Origin: Baffinella frigidus
Lineage: Eukaryota; Cryptophyceae; Cryptomonadales; Baffinellaceae
DNA: 64,000 bases
NCBI GenBank assembly: GCA_026770585.1
Contig: MU646423.1
Span: 280,773 to 344,772, forward strand
Direction: 5' to 3'
Positions 10,118 through 19,308 of the stretch are shown here, in pieces (positions within the stretch are counted from its first letter, which is position 1; each line of letters begins with the position of its first letter). The notes beneath the pieces were generated by a model. That model saw only the letters and a list, made by a program, of their open reading frames with translations. It searched no databases and was not told the origin of the DNA. The position numbers and the translations under genes are program-made.

Positions 10118-13100
10118 TTGGTAACGCGAAAAGCCAACATACTGCACAGAGATTGGTGTTTTATTGCCAGACCACCCCACCGCACATGCCCTACGCATTA
10201 TGCTACTCACTGTACCCCTCGTTGTTCGCTCTCACGAGCTGTTTCCTGTTTCGTCCCAAGGCGCATAGACTTTTGGAACGCCCATCTTCAGGTTTGAGAG
10301 TAATGAAAAAAAGAAAAAAAAGAAAATAACCGGACAAAAGAAGGGGTGTGGTGACACAGACCTGGGTGAAGTCTTTGGCGAGGATCCAGTTGCAGTCAGC
10401 CTCGAGAAGTGCCTGCCACACGAAGTTCATCCATTACGCACTTTAAAACCCGGGAACTGTGCACGTGAGGCAGCTTGTAGTAATTTTCATATGTTTGGTC
10501 ACGTGTTGATCACTTCAAGCGGTCGACACGTGACCGACTCCACACCCAACGCTTACAATCGACATTTCAAAAGGGTGCTGGTGTGGCCTTGAGGAGTGCC
10601 TGGGCCGCAAAGCCGGTGTCATAAAATGTCAAACAGCATAGGACAACGAACTGGACATGGGGTAGTTAGGCCTACGGTATTGACTACGGTAGGCCGTAGG
10701 GGCCTAGGGGGGTTCCTACAAGACAACAGATCCTAGGGCCCGACGGTCTACCGTAGTCAATACCGTAGGCCCAACTACCCCATTTTCAGTCCGCTGCCCT
10801 ATGAAACACGACCGCAACAAGCCAGAAGGCGACCCCTAGCAGCCCCCAACCACCCCTAAGGGAAGGGGGGAGGAGGGGCCCCTGTGAGAGGGATCAACTT
10901 AGTGCGGTCCACTTGTCACGGCATAAGTGGCCAGGCATCGCACCAAATCGATTTTGTAACAAGACATAGTCGTCACCGCTTCTTGAGACTTCCAACGCCG
11001 AAAATAAGAGTGTATCTGCTATTTCAAGCATAAAATGATGTTGGCGTACGCCTTTGTATGTGGACAGATTCTGTTATGTTCCTAGATGAAAGTGGCTCGC
11101 CTCATTTCTGCGCCGTGCATTTCTCTTTCGAATAAAGTCAGTGAGTGTCAATAAGTGGAGCACTCGTACCTTGTCTCGGATCGCCATCGTGGTGGCGTCA
11201 TTGCAACAGAGGAACCCCGCCTTGTTGCCTGCCATTCTGAACATGAAGGGCACCTGCGTTTTGGATTTTGGGTTTCGGATTTCGGGTTTCGGATTTCGGG
11301 TTTCCGGGTTTCGGGTTTCCGGGTTTCCGGGTTGCGTTTTCCCATTTTTCCGGGTGTATGGTGTATGGTGTATGGTGTATGGTGTATGGTGTATGGTGTA
11401 TGGTGTACGGTGTATGGTGTATGGTGTATGGTGTATGGTGTATGGTNNNNNNNNNNGGTGTATGGTGTATGGTGTATGGTGTACGGTGTATGGTGTATGG
11501 TGTATGGTGTATGGTGTATGGTGTACGGTGTATAGTGTACGGTGTATGGTGCAGGGTGGGCGGGTGGGCGGGTTGGGGTACCTTAGTACCCTTGGCGAAG
11601 TGCCAGGCGACACAGTCCGCACCGATCATGAGTCCCGATGCAGGGTGGAACGCGAACACCTATTTTCGGGTCCCACTTAGTAGCCACCGGGGGCTTCACG
11701 GATACAGTCCATCTAGACGATTAATACTTGAATCTTATCCATTTGCATTGGATTCTAACCACTTTCCCCCCGGATATCCGGGGGCAAAGCAACTCGGGGC
11801 CACCGATGAGTGGTTGCTCTAATATGTTGCCAAAGTGCCCATCCCGCAATTTGGCGCTCACAAATTGGACACAACTGGTAACAACTGGTACCAATTTTTG
11901 AATTCGTACCGGAGTTGAGATCCGTTTGCACTCTCGCTATGTAAGCAAGGTTCGGGTTTCGGGTTTCGGGATTCGGGTTGCAGGTTTAGGGTCTCAGGTT
12001 TCGGGTTTCGGGTTCCGGGTTCAGGGTTCTGGGTCCCGGGTTCCGAGTTATGTTTGGCGCCGGTGTAGGTTCAAGTTTGGGTTAGGGTTTGGAGTTTAAG
12101 GTTTGGGGTTGAGGGGTTGGGGGTTAAGGTTCAGGATTTGGGGTTTAGAAGGACCTCGTCATGCGGGTCGACAGGCTTGACCTTGCTCGCCAAGGCCTGT
12201 TTTAGAGTTTAGGGTTTAGGGTTTGGGGTGTAGGGTTTGGGGTTGAGGGTTTATGATTTAGGGTTCAGGTTTGGGGTTTCAGGTTTAGGGTTTCAGGTTT
12301 GGGGTTTAGGGTTAAGGGTTTGGGGTTTAGGGTTTGGGGTTTGGGGTTTAGGGTTTATGGTTTGGGGTTTGGGGTCTGGGGTTTGGGGTTTGGGGTTTGG
12401 GGTTTGGGGTTTGGGGTTTGGGGTTTGGGGTTCAGGGTTTGGGGTGTGGGGTTTAGGGTTTAGGGTTTAGGGTTCAGGGTTTAGGGTTTGGGTTTAGGTT
12501 TTAGGGTGTAGGGTTTCGGGTTTAGTGATTAGGGTTTAGGGTTTCTGGTTTAGGGTTTCTGGTTTAGGGTTCAGGGTTTAGGGTGTAGGGTTTAGGGGTT
12601 AGGTTTAGAAACCGGCAGCGCCCAGATGGTGAGCTGCTTGGCCCCCTCCGACGGCTGCGGGATATCTGCGTGGATCTTCAATCCCTGTGAAAGAGGGCGG
12701 TGAATCAGCACTACGGGGATGAGTCGACCAGATCGAGGCTAGAGCTTCAGCCATTTCTTGCGGCCACGGTCTCAAATTCGGAGGATCTGGTCGGGAACTG
12801 ATTCAGGCTCCAGCCTTGATTTGATCCACTAGGCAGTTTTGAACGTTGGTGGAGAGCTGCTTGGCTTCCTATGAGGGCTGTGGGATGTCCGCGTGGATCT
12901 TGAGGCCGTGCCGCACGAGGCGGATCCAGCACCCTTTTTAAAACTTAGGAGCTGCGCAAGTGAGACAGTGTGTAGTAAGTTGCATATGTTTGGTCACGTG
13001 GCTACACGCTTTCCGTGTAGCCACTTGACCAACTCCATACAAAATGCCTACGATCGACATTTTAATAGGTTGCTTGGGTGGTCTAGTGTGGTGTGAGAGA

Positions 13101-15861
13101 GGGTGGTCAAGGAGAACCACGGGGAATTATGGCCTTGGAAATGCCCGGAACAGTGACTGGGTACACACGTATACGTAGTGCTGTGGTTGGAGTTTCCCTT
13201 CCCACCCTCCTACCCACGCTACCCACATGGATATCTCTCACCTGAAAGTGCAGAAACTCGATCGTGCCTTGGAGTTCCGGGAAACCTGGTGTGGGGTTTG
13301 GGGGTTGGGGGGAGTGGTGGGGGGGTGCTAAGTGGTGGGGGGTCGCTAAGTGGTAGGGGGGCGCTAAGTGGTCCTTCAGGTGGGGGGGCGCTAAGTGGTG
13401 GGGGGGCGCGCACCGTGCTTCGGGAGGTCGATGGTGCGTCATTCTAGAGTCGTCTTCCCCACCCGGACTCCAAAACGACCGCCTTCGCTCCCTTAAGTCA
13501 ACACAACAACTTAACCTCCCCTAAATAACGGGTCAGATTCCCTGAATGAATCTCTCTTGAGGCGAAAGAATGGTGCATACCGTGCTTGGGGAGGTCGAGG
13601 ATGCGCCCCCGGCCGAACTTCTCGATCACCGCCTTTCCTGTCGGCAGGAACGGGATCCGGTCCTTTGGGATGTACAGCGTTACCTGGTTTGGGGTTTGGG
13701 TTTTGGGTTTTGGTGTTTTGGTGTTTGGGATGTTTGGGGTGTGGGGTTTGGGGTTTGGGGTTTGGGGTTTGGGGTGTGGGGTGTGGGGTGTGGGGTGTGG
13801 GGTTTGGGGGTTTAGGATTGAGGGTTGAGGGCTCGGAGATGATGCGACCACCTTCACCAAGTGAGCCACGAGTGACAGCGGGTTAAAAGGGCCCTGCGGA
13901 GATCACCACGCAGGGCCCTTCAAAGGGCCTGGCGGGGACCAACTTCACCAAGTGAGCCATCAGTGCAGCGCGGATCGGGGGTGGCGATGGTTTCATTCGG
14001 GGAAAGGCATTTTTCTTTTATAATCGGGCAACGAAAAGTTTTACACAATTGTGTCGTACTTGACAGTACTAGTAATAGTAAAAACAAGTGTAGTACCGTT
14101 TGTTGCCAGGTTCTAAAAGAAAAATACCTTTCTCCGGATCAGGTTGCCGAGTTCTTTCGCTGGTACAAATCGGTCACCGGGGAAGCCAAACCATGGTAGA
14201 TGGACGCGCTTTTCACAATGTTTTACGCGTAGTGTGTTCTGTCCGGGCGCGGTATTCGAGAAACTTTGTGGAGAAAAGATTGTGAAGTTACGATTGGGAC
14301 TCCTCTCCACACGGTGGGCTTCGAAGGGTTCGTTGAGCCTGGATTTCGCGGGCGTACGTGACCAAATTGCACCAGAAAATCTTTAAAGTTAATTGCATCA
14401 AGGCAAGTTGACTTTTGATGTGAGGTTCGACACGTCCACCGAGTGGGAGGTACCGAGGGCATCGCTTCGAGCCAGTCGTTGAGGTAGAGCATGTGCAGCC
14501 CTCCCTGATTTCGGGTGTGGTGTTAAGGCTCCAGGGTTTACGGTCCAGGGTTTCCCTGCACCCTGAGAGGGGCTAAAACTCTTATCCAGTTAACCTCAGT
14601 CTCTCCTGGGCCGTTCTTCTGAATGCAGAGCCAGATGTTTCCTCCACGGATCACCAACAGTGGATGATGATTGTACAAAATTAATTTTGGGCGTTTTACA
14701 CGGTTTAGCCCTCCTGCGTAGCGGATCAAATGGGGTGACTCCGGAACCACATAGCGGACCACAAAGGGATTTTGCGAATCCCCCATAAGTGAATCAGCCC
14801 TGGCATCCTACGTAGACCATCCGCAGGGGCATTTCCTACGGATATCCTCACCGATTCTATTCAACCATCGTCGGACAGCGAGGGGCCAAACTGCACGGTT
14901 GTTTTCTGGCCAGCCTTCCGAATGGGAAGTCTAGCGCCCACAAATTGGACGCGACTGGTACCAATTTTTCAGTTCGTACCCGATCCGTTTGCCCCCTCAC
15001 TATCCGATCAAGGCCACGTTTCCCTTCGTAGCCCACTGAGTGGGTCGGCCGAATCAACGCCACCTGGTGTTCAGCTAAGAACCTAGACCCAAGAAAGTAA
15101 ATGTTTGGATGGGAGCGCGCCGTGCATCGATGGGGAAGCGTCATCACTTGATTGCGGGAGGGGGGAGGGTGGTCGCACACCCTCGCAATCCCTCGACACC
15201 CTCGCACAGCCTCATCACACGGACCTGGCAGATGAGACGCTTGATGGGCAGGCCGAGCGAAGCCGCGAACGCCATGGCGATGTTGGCTGGCTCCTGATCG
15301 TTGAGATCGCCCTTGCCTGGCACGCCGAAGAGGAGGAGCTCCTCGGTGCCGTCGGCGCCACGAACACGAAAAGCATATTGCCTGTTGTTGATCTGCGGGG
15401 GGGTGGGGGGTGGTGTCAAGGTCGCTATCTCTCTCGCGCTCTCGCTCTCGCGCCCACTCTCTCTCGGCTCGCGAGCACACTCTCTCGCGCTCTACACCCG
15501 CCCGCTCTCTGCTGGGGCGGCGGGGGGCTGCGTACCATTGGCAACATCTTCTGTGAGCCAGGATGGTGCTTGTATGAGACGGACCAGAAGTTCGGGGAGA
15601 GCTCCACAAACTTGTTGTTAAAAGACTCGGCGTGCCACTTGAGTGGAGTCTGCCGCACGGGGGAGACTCAGGTCAGTCGGCCCGCCCCACTGGCCCGCCT
15701 CACTGCACTGCATAAGGGTCACGTTAGTCGGCAACCACCGCCCCCCGGCGACCATCGCTCCACCAGGACCAGGTGCAGTGATCGAGATGGAGGGAGGCGA
15801 GCGAGGGTACCTTGGGTGTCTCGCCAGTCATTCCCTCGGGCTCGATCGACCCGCACCACAT
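9036..15861 (-). CDS. 13-exon gene, possible metallo-beta-lactamase-fold (DUF4336-like) protein
   Basis: Exons 5' to 3': 15861-15811, 15649-15536, 15392-15225, 14504-14454, 13683-13581, 13285-13242, 12684-12613, 12196-12155, 11659-11582, 11253-11170, 10412-10362, 9966-9889 and about 9098-9036 (stop). All introns but the last are GT-AG and phases agree, giving about 330 residues. Start MWCGSIEPEGMTGETPK. Blocks that suggest an MBL-like fold are SLGLPIKRLICQ-GGLHMLYLNDWLEAMPSVTLYIPK, where the family has a His-rich turn before an FLGDWxxxFPxAxLY-type segment, and HDEVFAFHPASGLMIGADCV. I see no full HxHxDH metal site, so catalysis is doubtful and the family call is tentative. The last acceptor reads TCTCTGCG/GT, one base short of CAG/GT; this may be an assembly error. 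The introns hold CCCTAAA heptamers on the sense strand, hairpin elements and copies of exon edges. Confidence 0.6.
9135..9200. repeat. GA-rich microsatellite
   Basis: GAGCGA/GAGAGA run within the last intron of the minus-strand gene; it serves as its CT-rich tract before the terminal exon. Confidence 0.9.
9194..9230 (-). pseudogene. Partial copy of exon 12 (GFHEL.GTAC) of the minus-strand gene
   Basis: The reverse strand reads GGGCTTCCACGAGCTGTCAG then GGACGGCGTGC. It matches the 5' part of the exon at 9966-9889 (GGGCTTCCACGAGCTGCCCG). It lacks the exon's 3' part and lies 670 bp downstream in the next intron. Confidence 0.75.
9429..9470. mobile_element. TA-hairpin element, right arm only
   Basis: TTATGCGCGAGGTACCCCTG preceded by CTGGGGGGCGCGGC. 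The left arm is absent. Confidence 0.7.
9514..9555 (-). pseudogene. Copy of exon 12 3' edge with splice donor
   Basis: The reverse strand reads CTCCTCCGCCACGGAATGCG CAAG/GTACAG. This is the last 24 bases of the exon at 9966-9889 plus a working-looking GTACAG donor, placed in the following intron. Use of this donor would need a copied acceptor upstream. Confidence 0.8.
9556..10120. repeat. GA/GT microsatellite complex
   Basis: Blocks of (GA)n, (GT)n, GAGACA and GAGCGA surround the exon at 9889-9966 on both sides. On the gene's sense strand they are pyrimidine-rich, so they double as polypyrimidine tracts. Confidence 0.95.
10438..10590. mobile_element. Palindromic element, GGTCACGTG-centred family
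   Basis: Shared with 12926-13095: CATATGTTTGGTCACGTG, a spacer, then CACGTGACC / CACTTGACC, ACTCCA-ACA and CGATCGACATTT(T/C)A. It is about 150 bp; two copies in the window, both in introns of the same minus-strand gene. Confidence 0.65.
10585..10612 (-). pseudogene. Copy of exon 11 5' edge with acceptor
   Basis: The reverse strand reads GCGGCCCAG/GCACTCCTCA AGGCC. The exon at 10412-10362 begins GTGGCAG/GCACTTCTCGAGGC. This is a diverged copy of the acceptor and the first exon codons, 190 bp upstream of the real one. Confidence 0.6.
10637..10803. mobile_element. Hairpin element with about 55-bp terminal inverted repeats (CCTACGGTATTGACTACGG)
   Basis: Left arm CATAGGACAACGAACTGGAC then ATGGGGTAGTTAGGCCTACG. 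The right arm is its mirror (CGTAGGCCCAACTACCCCAT, then TTTCAGTCCGCTGCCCTATG). The arms pair over about 55 bp with few mismatches. Relatives: 34683-34804 and a right half at 54128-54228. Confidence 0.85.
11356..11549. repeat. GTGTATG heptamer array with 10-base assembly gap
   Basis: GTGTATG repeats with scattered GTGTACG, interrupted by N at 11447-11456. Its sense strand for the surrounding gene is CATACAC. The gap marks a collapsed or unresolved array. Confidence 0.97.
11678..11785. mobile_element. Element family GGGGGCTTCACGGATAC
   Basis: ACTTAGTAGCCACCGGGGGC, TTCACGGATACAGTCCAT, then CGGATATCCGGGGGCAAAGC. Same sequence at 22741-22853 and, reversed, at 17811-17934. All three end in an 11-16 bp palindrome built on CCCCCGGA. 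Confidence 0.7.
12200..12600. repeat. TTTGGGG/TTTAGGG heptamer array
   Basis: Strongly homogenised TTTGGGG at 12355-12435 inside diverged TTTAGGG. It lies in the intron between exons at 12684-12613 and 12196-12155; sense-strand orientation CCCTAAA. Confidence 0.95.
12850..12915 (-). pseudogene. Stop-containing copy of exon 7 (HGLKIHADIPQPS)
   Basis: The reverse strand reads CGGCACGGCCTCAAGATCCA and on through GCGGACATCCCACAGCCCTC, then TAG. It duplicates the exon at 12684-12613 (GLKIHADIPQPSEGAKQL) but has an in-frame stop after PQPS and no acceptor AG directly before it. This is a decayed duplicate exon in the upstream intron. Confidence 0.85.
12926..13095. mobile_element. Palindromic element, GGTCACGTG-centred family (second copy)
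   Basis: CATATGTTTGGTCACGTGGC ... GCCACTTGACCAACTCCAT ... CGATCGACATTTTAATAGG. See 10438-10590. Confidence 0.65.
13830..13975. repeat. Duplicated CTTCACCAAGTGAGCCA segment around a GGGCCCTGCG hairpin
   Basis: CTTCACCAAGTGAGCCACGA at 13853 recurs as CTTCACCAAGTGAGCCATCA at 13944. Between them AAGGGCCCTGCGGAGATCAC / CACGCAGGGCCCTT forms a stem-loop. On the minus strand both copies read AHLVK and may be an extra exon and its duplicate, but I find no acceptor. Confidence 0.5.
14307..14449. mobile_element. Element family CCACACGGTGGGCT (second copy)
   Basis: CCACACGGTGGGCTTCGAAG ... GTGACCAAATTGCACCAGAA ... GGCAAGTTGACTTTTGATG ... CCACCGAGTGGG. Compare 39121-39260. It lies in the intron just 3' of the exon at 14504-14454. 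Confidence 0.75.
14746..14880. mobile_element. Degenerate CCACACAGCGG-type element
   Basis: CCACATAGCGGACCACAAAG, GGATTTTGCGAATCCCCCAT, GGCATTTCCTACGGATA. Related to 19175-19308 but decayed. The neighbouring minus-strand open frame at 14538-14786 starts inside it, so I do not call that frame a gene. Confidence 0.45.
14930..15050. mobile_element. Repeat shared with 11860-11930 (CAAATTGGAC..ACTGGTACCA)
   Basis: CGCCCACAAATTGGACGCGA, CTGGTACCAATTTTTCAGTT, CGTACCCGATCCGTTTGCCC. Same order at 11860-11940. Two intronic copies of a short repeat in the same gene. Confidence 0.6.
15420..15520. repeat. CT/CG-rich microsatellite
   Basis: CTCTCGCGCTCT-type runs within the second intron of the minus-strand MBL-like gene. 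Confidence 0.85.
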
Positions 15862-16250
15862 TTCTGTGACTGTGAATCAGAGCAGGCGGCGGGTTCGGCA
15901 ACTAGTTAAGGGGTGCTGCCAGGTTGGCAGAGGGTTGCTGCCAGCTGGCAACGCCTCCTTCGAGGCGTTAAATTTGGAGTCGCCTTGGACAAGGCGACTC
16001 CAAATTTAGAGGAAAGCTTCCTCGATACACCTGTTTTAGTACACGAATGTAAAGTTCATTGTAAACGGACGAATCTCTCGGATGATCGTGTAGTAATTTC
16101 CAAAGGTGACCCCCTTATGGTCAGCACGAAAAAAGCTTCGAGAAGGTCTTCGAGAATGAAAAAAAAAGCTTCGAGATCTACCGGTACCATCTGCGCCTGT
16201 CTTGCTCAGCACCTTGTCCTCGCTCAGCCCCAGCCATGGGAAAGTGGTCT

Positions 16251-17013
16251 TTACGACACCCCTTGCCCCAGCGAGCGTACGAGCATCTCTCCTGGGGTTG
16301 GGAATTTCGGGTTTCGGGTTTCGGGTTTAGGGCTTATGGCTTAGGGTTTAGGGTCTAGGGTTTGGGGTCGACCTGCCCGCGCGTTCGTCAGGGCGCTCGG
16401 CTCTTGAGACAGCTTCGCCAGCTTGTAAAAGGGGAACGCTGCCACGCACACCACGCCTCTCTCGCCAGGATCGAATGCCTTCACCTGCGTTGTCCACCCT
16501 AGCTCTGTCTCAGACTATTCGGTCGCACCAATTCGGTAAGACTAGGCTCTTTCCGCTTCAAAGTTGACGGATTTGTACCACGGAACCAGCGTGTCAAGTT
16601 AAGAAAAGACCGGCAAACAGGCTACCTGGGTTGCAGCGCCTGGCTCGTCCCGTAGAGCCAATGCCAGCATCCGCTCCAGCACCACCTTCTTCAGGGTTTG
16701 GGGCTTCAGGTTTGGGATTTAGTGTTTAGTGTTTAGGGTTTAGGATGAAGGGTGTAGGGTTTAGGGTTTAGGGTTTATGGTTTAGGGTTTAGGGTTTAGG
16801 GTTCAGGATTTAGGGTTTAGGGTTTGGGTTTCGGGATTTAGCAGTCCACGCGGTCGAAGCCGTCGACCCCGATGCGGCTCAGCTCCCCAAAGGACCCCCG
16901 GTCGTCCTCTGTCCAGCTCAGAAGAGGCACGATCAACAAGGACCCAGCACGAAGCGCTCCAACCAGCTCTGGCCGTCTTGCAGGAGACAGGCAGTCCGTG
17001 TCTAGAAACACTG
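16251..17013 (-). CDS. TIR-like domain protein, C-terminal exons (5' end uncertain)
   Basis: Exons 5' to 3': about 17013-16850, 16685-16626, 16484-16373 and 16291-16251 (stop). Phases agree. The first reads AVFLDTDCLSPARRPELVGA then LRAGSLLIVPLLSW. That matches the TIR block where an Asp/Cys-containing strand is followed by a helix and the IVPLLS strand. Exon 2, VVLERMLALALRDEPGAATQ, fits the DN-x-LLE-x-xLAL helix. Exon 3 has RGVVCVAAFPFYKLAKLS, where a P-V-x-x-G strand normally lies. The N-terminal third of a TIR domain, with the conserved opening strand, is not visible. Immediately upstream, at 17025, begins a duplicate of the plastid-gene/MYCBP promoter. The gene is therefore either truncated by that duplication or has exons I cannot see. 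The catalytic Glu of NADase-type TIRs cannot be placed confidently. Confidence 0.5.
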
Positions 17014-17024
17014 CTGCGCGGTCC

Positions 17025-17410
17025 CTCCTGTCCTTTCCTGTCCCGATCTCTCGTCGTCCACCCCAACGCACTTTGAAAACCAACGGGGTTGTTGACTGAA
17101 AACCACTTGAAAATATTTCTTTATCCGTGACGGGCCCGCGCCGAGGCGGGAGACATAGAGGAGGTGATGGCGAGGTTCTTCCTCGCCGCGTCACTCGCCG
17201 CGATGGCGCTACCGGCGTCCTTGGTCCTCATCCTGGCGTGTCGACCTTTCTGGGGATTCTATCCCGTGTAGGATGACCGGAGTGACTGTGTAAAGTCACT
17301 CTGGTCATCCTACGCGGGGTAGTATTTTCTCCCGGCAGAACCTTTGCAGCTCATCCCTCCTCCCCCAACGCCGCTTCCGTCCGTGATTGGATGGCCATGG
17401 GCGACTTGTG
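17025..17410 (+). pseudogene. Duplicate of promoter and plastid presequence, broken by a hairpin insertion
   Basis: 17030-17166 repeats the divergent promoter at 1081-1210 in reverse. From 17167 an ATG reads MARFFLAASLAAMALPAS, nearly the signal peptide of the gene at 1080. After GTGTCGACC (17246) a foreign segment of about 98 bp (17247-17344) intervenes. Homology then resumes (CTCATCCCTCCTCC, CCAACGCCGCTTCCGTCCGT) to about 17372. Lost spacing and frame make this a pseudogene fragment, but the promoter half is well preserved. Confidence 0.85.
17247..17344. mobile_element. Hairpin insertion, CTGGGGATACTACCCCGTG family
   Basis: CTGGGGATTCTATCCCGTGT AGGATGACC..., GTGTAAAGTCACT, then the mirrored arm GGTCATCCTACGCGGGGTAG. 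It sits exactly where the duplicated presequence is interrupted relative to the intact copy at 721-1080. Relatives: 57109-57169, 19740-19786 and 6445-6564. Confidence 0.85.
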
Positions 17411-18050
17411 GTTTGTTTCCAAAGTGACGCGCTCCGATCCGCTCAGGAGGCTACACAGGAAAATTAATCAAAAGTTCCCGGAAATCCGGGCAAGTGACGT
17501 TGCCAATTGCTGAATTGTGGCATGTTTCGTGGAAAAGAATCCAGTGATCACATGCAGGAACGCTTCTCTGTAGTCTTGCGAGTGGGGGGCTCGAGGTCAC
17601 ACTGTAAACGTACACGCTCATTGCAGAGCACGAATTGAGTATGGCGACAAGGGCACGGCAACGCACATCGCTGTGGAAACCAGCAGAAACAGAAACGCTG
17701 TTCCCACGGACACCTTCGGACACGCTGTCCCCAAGGAAACGCTGTGACCACAAAAACGCTGCCCCCAACGAAACCTTGGGCAACCCCACCACTTACCAGC
17801 GATCCAAGATATTTTCCCCCGGATTCTCGGGGGAAACGCGGTTAGAATTGCCCTGTGTGGATAATGTTCTTGTACAAATTGTTTGAATTGACTGCATCCG
17901 TGAAGACCTCCGTAGCTGCTAAGTGGCCGCGTCCGCGAGGCATACACACAGACGCCCTTAGTCAAACCTCTCACAAATTTACTTGTCTTTGGCCGCGCGC
18001 ATCGATCGCTTCCAATCGCGGGCGTTCCCCGCCCGGGGGATGCCCGTTCG
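17410..18050. other. Spacer with reversed GGGGGCTTCACGGATAC element
   Basis: 17811-17934 is the inverted relative of 11678-11785 (CCCCCGGATTCTCGGGGGAA ... GCATCCGTGAAGACCTCCGT). No coding signal I trust in the remainder. Confidence 0.5.
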
Positions 18051-18055
18051 CATCA

Positions 18056-18177
18056 CAGGGGTACCTCGCTCACAAGAACCCCCCCCCCCTCTAGGACCCT
18101 ACAGTAGGCCTATGTCTAGGGCCCTATGGTGGTCCTAGGGGGGGGGGGGCGGTCTCTTATGAGCGAGGTACCCCTGA
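18056..18177. mobile_element. TA-hairpin element, complete
   Basis: CAGGGGTACCTCGCTCACAA ... TTATGAGCGAGGTACCCCTG. Core in the inverted order (CCTACAGTAGGCCTATGTCT ... GGTGGTCCTAGG). The right flank is AA instead of TA. Confidence 0.88.
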
Positions 18178-18292
18178 ACCACTCCTCGCTCCAACATGTG
18201 CCAAGAAGACGTTCCCTGGACACTGCAGGAAGACGCTCTCTGGCCACTGCTCCGCTTCCAGGGACCGCACGTCCCTGGCTTTCCTGGAAAGA

Positions 18293-18977
18293 ACGGTACA
18301 GGGGTTACTCGCGGTTAAGGCCAGACACCGGATTGCGAAGTGCGGACCTGGATACATCAAGGACCGCACGGGACCGGGTAGTGTCTGGATGCCTCAAGTT
18401 AAGGACCGCACACCCAACGGGTGCCGCAGGACCTTATTCTCAAGGACCGCGACCGACCGCGAAAAAAACTTGGGTCATCAATCACGCACCCACCCGCAGA
18501 AAGGAGCTAGTGATTTTTGGGGCAAAACCACGAGTTCCGGGGGAATGGGTGTCTCGGGTGGCGAAACTCGGGGAAATTTGGCACACAAAACAAGCACCGC
18601 ACCCGGCCTTTTTTGTTTGCGTGCCTTAATTTAAGGACTGCCGGCTGACTGTTTTTTTCAGGGCCTTAGTTGTCAATGGACCGTGGACCAACTGCCTCAG
18701 AGCAGCGTGCCAGATACGCGGGCTGTCCTCAATAAGACCAGGCAACTTGAAAATAAGTAGGAATGGTTTAGATGGATCGATTTCAGAAGGGGCCTGTGGC
18801 TGTGAAGTGGCACCGCTCGTAGGATGGTATTAGGCTCATGCGCATAGGCCTACATGGGGATAATCGTGACCAAGGGCACCCACCCACCAAGGGTTCTACA
18901 GCAGGGATATTCCTAGGGAGCATGGGACCACCATAGAGGTGGTGTGTGTTGTGATTCGCGAGTAACCCCTGTACCGT
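18293..18977. mobile_element. 685-bp non-autonomous DNA element with perfect 21-bp inverted termini
   Basis: Left end ACGGTACAGGGGTTACTCGC G and right end its exact reverse complement at 18957-18977. Inside, AAGTGCGGACC and TTAAGGACCGCAC motifs repeat several times. The same internal motif (GTGTGCGGACCTTAA) fills the element at 44136-44610. No transposase frame. The termini resemble those of the 120-bp TA-hairpin family (TACAGGGGT...), suggesting a shared transposase. Confidence 0.8.
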
Positions 18978-19174
18978 AGCCTCCTTCTCCATGGAGGAAC
19001 GATTATCGAGAAAATCATGTGCATGTTGACGCCGAGGACTGCACTGTGCAAAGCTTGCGTGTTGACAATCCGCAATCTACCATCACGACCCGAACCCCTC
19101 GTGCCAACACTGCAGCCACTTTCAAACAAACCTTGGCCCGAAAAAAATGGCGTGTTTGGTGGAGGGTTGCGTGG

Positions 19175-19308
19175 CCACACAGCGGAATTCGATGGGATTT
19201 TGAATAATCCCTAAGCGATGAGACCTAGGATAGGTGGGTTCCTACGGATAAGGTAACGGCAACTCGGGCTCTCAGCGCCTGAAAATCCCTTCGTAGCCCG
19301 CTGTGTGG
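19175..19308. mobile_element. 134-bp element with CCACACAGCGG termini
   Basis: Left CCACACAGCGGAATTCG, right CGTAGCCCGCTGTGTGG. Internal GGGATTTTGAATAATCCC and TTCCTACGGATAAGGTAACG. Relatives: 56049-56210 and a partial at 20388-20515. Confidence 0.75.

Noticed and set aside
9481-10297. Long open frames of SLSLSL and RERERE type (also 8484-8761, 30408-31855, 50343-50963)
   Set aside because: They translate GA/CT microsatellites, are open on several frames at once, and overlap real exons and introns.
11074-11822. VYGVWCM / HHTPYTI frames and similar (5856-6173, 12237-12470, 22411-22705, 29300-29578)
   Set aside because: A 7-bp repeat is open in all frames if it lacks stops; these are heptamer arrays, not proteins.
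14538-14786. Minus-strand frame with LLVIRGGNIWLCIQKNGPGETE
   Set aside because: It begins inside a decayed mobile element and fits no phase of the surrounding gene, so it stays unassigned.
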